DNA of 20,964 nt from Circinella minor (lineage: Eukaryota > Mucoromycota > Mucoromycetes > Mucorales > Lichtheimiaceae). This document shows, piece by piece, positions 1 through 8,253 of this stretch. Below the pieces are notes generated by a model. That model worked only from the letters and a program-made list of their open reading frames with translations, was not told the origin of the DNA and did not search any database. The DNA is taken from contig JAEPRB010000447.1 of assembly GCA_016758965.1 (NCBI GenBank), forward strand, positions 1 through 20,964, given 5' to 3'. Positions within the stretch are counted from its first letter, which is position 1, and the number at the start of each line of letters is the position of its first letter. Made by a program: the position numbers and the translations under genes.

Positions 1-366
1 TTTTTTGAAGAAATCAGTGATTTCATGGCTGCCCTTCTTTTTCTTTAACGCCTGTTTATCATGATAATATTTCACAGTTCTACTAGTACCCCAATATTTT
101 CCACGAGAAGATGTAGCTTCACTCTCTCTCCATTTAATAGGGAAGGAAGGCTTTGAATCTTTCTCTAATACTTCATCTATTTCGGGCGCTTCCTCTACTT
201 CAAATGCTGCAAGAATTTGAAAATCGTCCTCTACTGAAATTTCTGAATTGTTGAAGACATTGGTTATATTATGTTCTATTGTACGGGCAAGTTTTTTAAA
301 GCGACCATCAGTCGAATTCTTCAATTGTTCATGAGCACGCTTTTGTTTCTTTGTTAAGGGACCCAT
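1..366 (-). CDS. DDE transposase, N-terminal 122 codons, cut by window edge
   Basis: The frame starts at ATG 366 and is open for 122 codons to the window edge. The protein begins MGPLTKKQKRAHEQL, parallel to MGPLTKQQKRVREQL in the right copy. It shares the conserved block RGKYWG, the basic run KKKKG and SHxITDFFK near residues 88-121. The start is set by conservation: in-frame codons upstream of this ATG are not shared with the other copy. This part is the N-terminal region, probably DNA binding, upstream of the catalytic core. No stop is seen here, unlike the right copy, so this copy could be intact; only the sequence beyond the window can tell. Confidence 0.8.
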   Translation of the reverse strand, partial: MGPLTKKQKRAHEQLKNSTDGRFKKLARTIEHNITNVFNNSEISVEDDFQILAAFEVEEAPEIDEVLEKDSKPSFPIKWRESEATSSRGKYWGTSRTVKYYHDKQALKKKKGSHEITDFFKK

Positions 367-1058
367 AGTAATAATAAATAAAGGATAAAATAAAATAAAA
401 AAAGATGTAAAACTATTATAAATAAAGTAGTTGGGATTTTTTTTTAAAAATAAAACAACCATCCTTTATATCTTTTCTTATTTTATTTTATCTGATTATG
501 GATAAACTATATTTCATAAAAATAGATAAAAGGTCCTATTATATTTGATTATTACATCATTATTTCTAGATCATTCTCTGAAACTTTATATAATAGTTAT
601 TACTACATAATCTCTATTTTTCTATATTTTTTCTTTTTATCCGGATGATTAATAATAATAAATAATAGTGTTTGATTGGTTTCTTTTTTTATCCTTGATG
701 GAAATAATATTTGACCAATCAATTTTAAGTGGATAGAATATATATTTTATTTGCTGACAAATAGCTACTAGCGGATAATTTATTACCCATTAGCTATTTA
801 CTGTTACACACTGCTTTTACCATCTCATCTCCCTCATATTCCCTATGTTTAATTTTGAGGTTTACTTAGTAATATTTCACATTCCGACAAAACTTTGAAG
901 GCTATGAACTCAATGAAAAATGAGTATTTTTCTAAAAAAAAAAGGGACAATCTATTTAGAATACAAAAATAAACCTATTTTAGGTGCCAAAAAGTTGATT
1001 ACTTCATATCAAAAATATTTCATAGGTTTCAAGTTTTTATGTTGGGATTCAAATTATT

Positions 1059-1084
1059 TTGATGGTTTAAGACAGAATGCACCG
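1059..1084 (-). repeat. Terminal inverted repeat of left copy
   Basis: On the minus strand this 26-bp end begins CGGTGCATTCTG and matches the ends of the right element at 1246 and 4413 with a few substitutions. The adjacent TA at 1085-1086 is the expected target dinucleotide. Confidence 0.8.
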
Positions 1085-1245
1085 TAAGAATATATTCTGC
1101 ACGTAAAATAAATCCAGAACTTTTTAAACATATAACTTTAATAATTGATGGACATGATTCAAGAATAAATTATGTTAATACAGATATAAAAAAAGAAAAA
1201 TTGTATTCACATAAATTTAAAAATAGAGGTATAAGGACACAAATA
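1085..1245. other. 161-bp spacer between the two head-to-head elements
   Basis: This AT-rich stretch is outside both elements and is bounded by TA at each end (1085-1086 and 1244-1245). I see no reading frame in it. It does not continue the Tnp2-type coding sequence that is interrupted at 4416, which would be expected if the right element had simply inserted into that gene. Confidence 0.7.
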
Positions 1246-1271
1246 CGGTGCATACTGACTTAAACTGTCAA
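1246..1271 (+). repeat. Left terminal inverted repeat
   Basis: It begins CGGTGCATACTGACTTAAAC and is the reverse complement of the right end with a single T/C mismatch. It is preceded directly by TA. Confidence 0.88.
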
Positions 1272-1965
1272 AATAATTTGGATCCCGACATAAAAACTTG
1301 ATCGCTATGAAATATTTTTGACATGAAGTAATCAACTTTTTGGCACATAGAGCATGTTTATTTTTGTATTCTAAATCTATCGCTCGTTTTGTTTTTCAAA
1401 AAAACTTACAGTATTTTTCATCGAGTTCATAGCCTTCAAAGTTTTGTCGGAATGTGAAAGTTTACTAAGTAAAGCTAAGAAATCGACATAGGGATTCTGA
1501 GGGAGATAGAATGGCAAAAGCAGTGTGTAACAGTAGATAGCTTGTGGGTAATAAATTAGCTGTTACTATGTATTTGTCAGCAAATAAAATATGTATTTCA
1601 TCCACTTAAATTGACCGGTCAAACATTATTTCCGCTTAAAATAAATATGAAAACCAATCAAAGAATATTATTTATTATTATTAATCATCCGGACAAAAAG
1701 AAAATTATAGAAAAATAGAGATTACATAGTAACAGTTGTTATAAATAGTTTCAGAGAATGATCTACGTAGAAATAATGATGTAACAATCAAATATAATAG
1801 GTTATCTTATCTATTTATAAAAGATAGTTTAGCCATAATCAGGTAACATAAAATAAGAAAAGATATAAAAGAGTAGTGATTTTATTTCAAATATAAAGAT
1901 TCTCAACTAGTTTATTTACAACAGCTTTACATATTTATTTTACTTTATTTTTATTGATTATTACT

Positions 1966-4106
1966 ATGGGTCCTTTGACTAAACAACAAAAACGTGTCCG
2001 AGAACAATTGAAGTATTCAACCAATGGTCGTTTTACAAAACTTCCCCATACAGAGGAAATCAATGTAACTGATATATCAAGCAATTCTGAAATTTCAGTA
2101 GAGAATGATTTTGAAATCTTTACAGCACTTGAAGTAGAGGAAGAGCGCGAAGTAGCTAAAGTAATAAAGGAAGATTTAAAACCTAGTTTTCCTATTAAAT
2201 GGAATGAAAGTGAAGCTAGCTCTTCTCGTGGAAAATATTGGGGCAATAGTAGAACTATAAAATATTATCGTGAGGAACAAGCTTTAAAGAAAAAGAAGGG
2301 TAGCCATAAGATAACCGATTTCTTTAAAAAAGCAGTGGACAACAAGAATAGTGATGATAATGATGATAATAATGATAATAATGATGAATTAGAGGCTCCT
2401 CTACCTTTAATGATGATTCAAGAAGCCTATGATCGATTGACCTCTATAGTTACACCCATTATGAATGCTAAAAAAGATGATGAAAGGACAATGGGTGATT
2501 ATGAACTTAGAAAGTATTCTGGTGTTCATGTTTATCTCGGTGAACGTATTAAAAAAACACCAGTAATGAAAGCATCTCAAATAGCAGCAAAAAGAGTATG
2601 GATTACCCCATCAAATCATTACTGTGCTCGAGCTATTAGATTATATGCAAACGAGTATTTACACTCTGGCAAGATTTCGGTACACCAACAGGGAAAACAT
2701 GTCAAACGAGCTTCGCTTTTAAGTAATGAGGATGTAAAACAAGCAGCTCAACAATGGCTAATTACCACTAAACCAGAGAAAAGAGGCATTCCTGAGTTAC
2801 TAAAGTACTTAAACCAGACTGTAATTCCAAGTATTTTTATTGTTCCTGGTCATATTTCAGCTTCTGTCTTATGGAACTATATGGTTGAATGGGGATATAG
2901 CTACCATGCGAATAAGAAGACTTTATATTATGATGGCCATAAACATCATGATGTTATTGAATATAGAAAAGAATGGGCATCTAAGATGGTTGAATACAGT
3001 CGTTTTATGGAAACATATGATGAAAATGATGTGAACAAGGTCACTCCACCAGTTTTACCAAAAGATCAAAAACAAATTATTATGGTTACGCAGGATGAAA
3101 GTACATTTTATAGTAATGAATCACCAGCTAATCTCTGGCTACTTAAAAATGAAAACCCGATTCGAAATAAGTCCCCTGGTGGATCAATAATGGTCAGCGA
3201 ATTTCAGTGCCCTTGTCATGGAACAATGCGAATTAAAAACTAGAAGTCGCGAAAGTTTTTTTATGCTGGTACAAATCGCGATGGGTATTGGACATGGAAA
3301 GACATGCGTGAACAGATAGAAGATGATGTTATCCCACTATTCGAAAGGCTTCATCCTGAATGCCAAGCTTTGTTTTTACTCGATCCATCATCAAATCATA
3401 ATGCTTATGCACCTAGCGCGAAACGTGTAAATAGTTTTAATTTGAAGGATACACGATTAGATTCAGTCAACCAATGCGTAATCCTACCTGGCTATTATAT
3501 TGGAACAGATGGTGAACGAAAAATTCAAAACTTTTATACTTTAGAAATTAAGAATGAAGGAAAGAAAAATGAACGACGCATTTGGTATCGAAAAGGATTG
3601 GAAACAATTTTAAAAGAGCGTGGTCTTGGTAAATGGGATGAGTATAAAGCACAAGGAAAGTATTGGAAAGCCAAATGTGGTAACAAAGAGCCTAATTCTG
3701 AATATACTTGTTGTCCATACCATATGCTTGAAAATCAACCTGATTTTCGTACCCAAAAAACAGCATTAGAAGAATTGGTAACAAAGTCCGGTCATTTATA
3801 TGCACTTTACCCAAAGTACCATTGCGAAACCAATTGGATAGAGAGGTATTGGAGCGCAACTAAAAGAATAGCAAGACGGGAATGCGACTACTCTTTTAAG
3901 GCATTACAAGAAAATCTTGATGGTTTCCTGGATCAAGTATCCCCTGAAGAAGCTACACCTGTTGAATCAGACGATATTATAATCGCTGTTGGCGCTATAT
4001 TCGCGCATATAATGATATGAAAGATGGAAACGAAGCATTTAAACTCGTTGAAAAATTCACCTCAAAAAGATATCTTTCTCACCGCAAACCAGGTCTTCAT
4101 GATTAA
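1966..4106 (+). pseudogene. Broken DDE transposase of the TA-flanked element
   Basis: One reading frame of about 713 residues is broken twice: an in-frame TAG at 3241-3243 and a shift near 3961-3966 consistent with one lost base. After the shift the frame continues IRRYYNRCWRYIRAYN to a stop at 4104. The start at 1966 (MGPLTKQQ) is the one conserved in the sister copy; an ATG four codons upstream is not. Counting the stop as a codon, the likely catalytic triad is D377 in TQDEST, D473 in LLDPSSNH and E626 in NWIERYW. These match a fungal DDE superfamily endonuclease family with an E-R-Y-W helix and a long D-to-E spacing. The N-terminal part has a basic KKKKG block and an Asp/Asn-rich run from a GAT/AAT repeat (2352-2388). 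Cys residues around 3706-3718 (YTCCPY) are typical of the family. Family recognition is firm; the exact clade is not. Confidence 0.85.
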
Positions 4107-4387
4107 TATACTTTCTCTCATTTTTTTTCTTCTCTTTATATCTTTTTATTATGTATTCTTTTTTTTTTGCTTATTATTTTTTTCCTTGATATTTTCTTTA
4201 CATATATATATATATATACTCTTTTTATTTTCCACAATTTTTTTAAAAAAAACAATAAAAATAACTCAAACTTTTTTGACTCTTATACGTATTACATATG
4301 AGTATGCTGAATATGGGGTTTAATATACCTTTAACCGTGGATATAATATTATCCAATGGGACTTAAAATATTTTCAATTTTCGACAA
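4107..4387 (+). other. 3' untranslated part of the TA-flanked element
   Basis: This is T-rich, non-coding sequence between the restored stop and the right terminal repeat. It contains an (AT)n run at 4201-4220. Short open frames here look like low-complexity chance frames. Confidence 0.6.
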
Positions 4388-4413
4388 TTGACGGTTTAAG
4401 TCAGTATGCACCG
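4388..4413 (-). repeat. Right terminal inverted repeat
   Basis: The plus strand ends ...TTAAGTCAGTATGCACCG, the inverse of the left end, followed by TA at 4414-4415. On the minus strand the interrupted Tnp2-type reading frame runs straight into this repeat. Confidence 0.88.
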
Positions 4414-4415
4414 TA

Positions 4416-5995
4416 GTTGCTGTCATCCATTTTGCCGCATGTGTAGCAACGTCGTTTTTATTTTGCCATTGATAATTCTCGACATCATAGCCACCAGAAA
4501 AGTTTACTCTATTAGTATTATTGTCAACCACAAATGTACGATCACACTTATAACAACCTCGACGGCTTACAGGCGATGTAAATCCACAAGTCTTTCTGGC
4601 TGCAGGCATATCACAGGCAACCATCATCAATGCAGCTCTGATAAGGATAGACGATTCAGTTACCGAATCTAATATTTGAATCCCATGATCATACAACCTG
4701 ATAAGCTCGTCGACAAGAGGCGCAAGATAATTGTTTAATTCGGTGGTATGTGATGCAGATGGACCAGGCATTACACCAACAAGAATAACGTTTTCTTATT
4801 TAAATCGCTCGGATCGAGGTAAGTTATTAATGGTTAGATATATGGCACCGCAGGAATAGTTTGCATTATGGAACGGTTCAAACCAATCGATATTCAAAGT
4901 GAAGAGGACAAGATGCTCATTTGGTGAAAACGTATCCAGTTTTGTAAATTCATTCCAAACATTACCATCATATATGTCGAATAACATATCGGATGGAACA
5001 TCACGATTCCTCCAGCTTTCAGCAAGGTCCATGTAACCAGGTCGCTTGACGATCCGCTCAAGACTTGCTTTCAATGAATTGTAAACAAATTCTCGAGGGA
5101 TGGAAACAGTGAAGTCAGTATTGCAACAGGCACGTTTGGATTGGAGCGGATGATATGGGAATTGTTCAGTGGTGCAGTATGAAGGGATGGGTGATTCGTG
5201 GTTGAAAAGAGCATGGCATTTTGGATAGACGGCATAGTAGGTGAGATTGTTGGTGAGTGAATCGAAGTTGAGATGGTTTTTTATGGTGTCAGGTGTTGTG
5301 GGGAAGCGATATATACGGTCAAAAGCAATTAACACCATATTGAAGAAACGGATCAAAATGGAGGTGGCTTTATCAGTCATGTGGAAATAGACGCGGAAAA
5401 GAATGAGGAAAACTGCCATAAATAAAAAAGGTTGCTCAATGCTTGGAGCTTTGATAAATGTAAGTTTTTTATTCTTTATTTTTTTGTAATGATATAAATA
5501 ATGTTATTACCAGCAACAGGTTCTTCATCAACTTCCATATTTGAAATGCCGTGATTCTCGTCAAGAAGGTCGGCGTGATCGTTTTCAAACTCGACTTCAA
5601 AAGCTGGCAACATATTGGCAACTGAAATTACATCGTCTTCGTCTAAAGAATAGCATGGTGGTCAGTGCACAGTTAACTTTTATTGAATCTCTACTACTCA
5701 CCATTAAACTCTATTTCAACCGTGTCTACCAATGTTGATGGCGATGGCGGCATTTCTTGCTCAGTTGTCTCTCTCCTGGATCCCAATAGCTATTTTACAA
5801 ATATAGATATAAATAGGTGATTATAATATGATAATATTTCTTTTATATACTTACCCGTTTTCGTTCTTCCTTCATATGATTTTGAACTGTGCGCATTTTC
5901 TGAAATGCTGCAAGTCCTTTTAAATGTCTACAGTTTGAACAGGGGCAGATCTTTGTACCTTTGGGAGCTCTGTGTTTTGGAGGAGTAGGGCTCAT
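4416..5995 (-). pseudogene. Tnp2-type CACTA transposase, truncated, with in-frame stop
   Basis: Four exons can be traced on the minus strand: 5995-5855, 5789-5702, 5642-5511 and 5448 onward. Introns are 65, 59 and 62 nt with GT...AG ends and matching phases. Exon 1 gives MSPTPPKHR and a CPCSNC cysteine pair, typical of the N-terminus of these fungal transposases. Exon 4 carries YAVYPKCHALF (about residue 191), PYHPLQSKR, a VYDG-like IYDGNVW block, NIDWFEPF with a likely catalytic Asp near residue 308, GAIYLTINNLPRSERFK, MPGPS, LNNYLAPLVDEL and CDMPAARKTCGF...GCYKC. These are hallmarks of Transposase_21/Tnp2 of CACTA elements. A TAA at 4798-4796 (codon 338) splits SERFK from ENVILVGVMPGPS. The frame then enters the inserted element's terminal repeat at 4413. 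About 465 codons remain of a family usually near 1000. An in-frame ATG also exists at 6109 but only the region from 5995 looks family-like. Confidence 0.85.
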
Positions 5996-6631
5996 TTCAA
6001 TAAATATTTGAACTTTGTGTTTACGATTTAGAATGTTGTAGAGGATTAATATGTTTAAGTTCTCTGTGATACTTTTCAATATTATATTATTACAGCGTTT
6101 GTAACACATACTCTCTCTCTCTTCAATTGCTCATTGATATTATAATTTATTTACACACTTTATTATATTTTATTGAGATATATGAGCGAAGCTTCTCTTA
6201 TATACATAGATATAATTAAAAAAATATTTGATTAAATTGCCATGGATAGAGGGCATGTTGCATCTTACGACTTGTAACTATTTTTTTTATACTATACTTC
6301 TTATTTGAGCAAGCAGCAAATAGCTCGTAACACAGAGTCCCTTTTTTTGGTCAATTGAAAGCAAACATATACGGTTTTTTGAAAAATGATATTCAAACAT
6401 TTTTATTTTTTTATCCTTTTTTTCATAATTTTTTATTTTGCCATTACTATAAATCGTGTGTCTTACTGTTTGCACTACAATACCCATGGGTACCTAATTA
6501 AACACAGTTGTATTGATTAGGAGACTAAAATTCTGATTCTCGTTCCTGTTTCCTTTCCTCTCCTCTTCCTTCACGTTCTTATTCTCTCTTCTAGTATTGT
6601 TGAACAATTAGAAGAAAATAGCGATAATGAT

Positions 6632-6644
6632 GGCGTGTGTAGTG
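6632..6644 (-). repeat. Possible CACTA element terminus
   Basis: On the minus strand the sequence reads CACTACACACGCC, in the right place and orientation (about 640 bp upstream of the Tnp2-type start) to be the 5' terminal repeat of that element. CACTA elements end in CACTA/TAGTG. The opposite end is not in the window, so this cannot be confirmed by pairing, and the motif is short enough to occur by chance. Confidence 0.25.
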
Positions 6645-7038
6645 TTGGTGATGTCGCGCCAAAACAGATTTAAAAAAATGTTGCAAAATGTGAATCCTTT
6701 ACTTTTCTCACTATTCGTGATTTTTATTATAAAAATATTAATAAAATTATCTTTCACTCTTCATGAAAATAATAATATTGTATTGTTCTCTTGAGTATAT
6801 TGACCAAACATTATTTGTATTTCACTTCAATTTACTACTTGTACATTTCGTAAATTTAAACAAGTAAAAGTAATCTGTTAAAAAAGTACTGTATTAGTTT
6901 CAGTTAGAAAAAATAAAATTGGTCTGTAAAAAGAAACTCCTTTCATCGTTCAAAGCTGATAGTATTATTATTTTCAATGTGAAAAATATCATGGTTTCTA
7001 TCCGTTTTGCCAAGGGGACCTAATAGTTTACGATCAGG

Positions 7039-7167
7039 CTATTGATATCCTGTTGATACCCTTGTACTATATGAGATATCAATAATTTATTGATACCCTG
7101 TTGATATCCTATTGATATCCGAGATATAAATAGTGATATCAGCCTGTTGAGATCCTATTGATACCCC
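7039..7167. repeat. Cluster of degenerate 11-bp repeats
   Basis: Seven imperfect copies of a T(A/G)TTGATA(T/C)CC unit occur in about 130 bp, at roughly 7040, 7051, 7089, 7099, 7110, 7144 and 7156, some directly adjacent. Several contain the palindrome GATATC. The cluster ends about 15 bp before the outer end of MULE A and is not found beyond MULE A's other end. Its function is unknown; it could be part of the subterminal region of an older element. Confidence 0.6.
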
Positions 7168-7182
7168 ACTTTTTTTGCAGTG

Positions 7183-8015
7183 AAGTCAGCATTATAGTTA
7201 TAAACAAAATTCTTTTATTGATGATTCTCATTCAATATATTGCCATTTTAAAAAGATACAATAAGATGATGAAACGAGAATAAGCATCTATGAATATATA
7301 ATGCTTTGTTTAAATAAGATGAGGACAAACAAATGGAGGTAAAAAATTAGAATGGTTATTAATAATATATATATGGTATTAGATGACTTTCTTGTTTTTT
7401 TTTAATAAATCTAGTAGATTAAATTAAGGATTGCTGAAGCAATTAACAAAAACGATTTCATAATCTCGGCTTTAATAATTCCAGCTAGATGGAGTAAGTT
7501 CTTTTTATTTATTTCGTTATTGTATAGAGAGGCAAAAAAAAACGGAATGTACACATTATAAAGTTTTTCGTGTGAGTCACTAATTACTAAACACGTTTAT
7601 AAATTTATGGATAGATGGAACAACAAAATGATCTATTTAGCAAATGCTAATTCATCTTTTACACCGGAAATCGACACACACGACAGTATATTATATCGGC
7701 AACTACGCACTACCTGTGGATAATAGCGAGTATTTCAGTTTTTTTTTTTTTTTTTTTTTTTTTTCTTTCACTTGCTAGTATTCAGCAAACACCTGTCTCA
7801 GCTTAAAGATTATTCAACATACGAAACTATCTGTTCAATATTTTTTTTTCAACTTGACGATTGCCAAATGGACTGTGATTCACGTCGCCCAAAAGCTATT
7901 GTGCTGTTATTATTGCTGTTGATGGAAGCCTGTTTAGTTTTTGGATTTTTGGATATATAATGGTTAGGGTAGGCTGTTTATTGTTATTGTTATAGTAATA
8001 GCTTAGAAGGAAACA
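7183..8015 (+). repeat. MULE A left terminal inverted repeat
   Basis: This 833-bp arm is the near-perfect reverse complement of 10904-11734. It contains a run of 26 T (7739-7764). A 62-codon open frame inside it (from about 7772) appears in both arms simply because the arms are copies, and has no recognisable domain. Confidence 0.9.
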
Positions 8016-8253
8016 TATAAAAATAAATATGATCTCATATTAAATATAGAATACATATTCAATGTGCTTGAGTTAAGACAATGATGTGCCAAATCATATA
8101 AATATTTTCAATATAAAAATAATTATTAATACAAAATAAAAGTCGTGTAACCCCATAATATAAGAAATTCTGTGTTTTATTTTTTTGTTGGTTTTAATTC
8201 CAAATTATACATCCTCATTCCAAATCGTTTAGAGTCGTTTTAAAATCTTTGAA

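Larger units (their letters stand above)
1..1084 (-). mobile_element. Left copy of TA-flanked DDE transposon, 5' part only
   Basis: This is the 5' end of a second copy of the element at 1246-4413, in the opposite orientation. Read on the minus strand it starts at 1084 with a terminal repeat beginning CGGTGCATTCTG, next to a TA at 1085-1086. It then has a long untranslated leader of about 720 bp and a transposase start at 366. The rest lies beyond the window. By eye, leader and coding region align with the right copy along their whole length with many substitutions and small indels, so the two copies are old siblings rather than a fresh duplication. Confidence 0.85.
1..2345. repeat. Large imperfect palindrome from two head-to-head elements
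   Basis: Positions 1-1084 are the imperfect reverse complement of 1246-2345. Matching landmarks include the terminal repeat (1059-1084 against 1246-1271), the block around 983-1020 against 1309-1345, the start-codon region (366 against 1966) and the GKYWG-coding block (about 100 against 2230). The unmatched centre is 161 bp. The palindrome is a by-product of two insertions of one family facing each other, so both transposases are transcribed outward from it. Confidence 0.85.
1246..4413 (+). mobile_element. TA-flanked DDE transposon, complete but decayed
   Basis: This 3168-bp element has 26-bp terminal inverted repeats (1246-1271 and 4388-4413) with one mismatch by eye and is flanked by TA on both sides (1244-1245, 4414-4415). 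TA target duplication plus a DDE transposase points to the broad Tc1/mariner (IS630-like) superfamily. The element is much larger than classical Tc1/mariner: the leader is about 720 bp and the protein about 713 residues, against roughly 340 in the classical families. The right end lies inside another transposon's coding sequence. The transposase is broken, so the copy could move only with help from another copy. Confidence 0.85.
5996..7182. other. Gene-free stretch upstream of the Tnp2-type gene
   Basis: I see no coding signal here. It holds a short (TC)n run near 6112-6121, a pyrimidine-rich tract around 6541-6600, a possible CACTA element end at 6632-6644 and a cluster of 11-bp degenerate repeats at 7039-7167. 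The first several hundred bases are probably the 5' untranslated part of the CACTA element. Confidence 0.5.

Noticed and set aside
1935..2246. Open frame on the minus strand of 103 codons
   Set aside because: It is antisense to the transposase N-terminus that is conserved between the two sister copies.
6472..6479. CACTACAA motif on the plus strand as a CACTA end
   Set aside because: It points the wrong way for the 5' end of the Tnp2-type element on the minus strand.
6287..6487. 66-codon frame on the minus strand
   Set aside because: It is Lys-rich, made by A/T runs, without a recognisable domain or splice context.
7170..7176. Seven-T run near both ends of MULE A as a target duplication
   Set aside because: Short T runs are everywhere here, the runs are not directly adjacent to the arm ends, and MULE duplications are usually 8-11 bp.
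7772..7960. 62-codon frame repeated inversely at 10959-11147
   Set aside because: It lies in both MULE A arms, so its conservation only reflects the arms being copies. It has no domain and sits next to a long T run.
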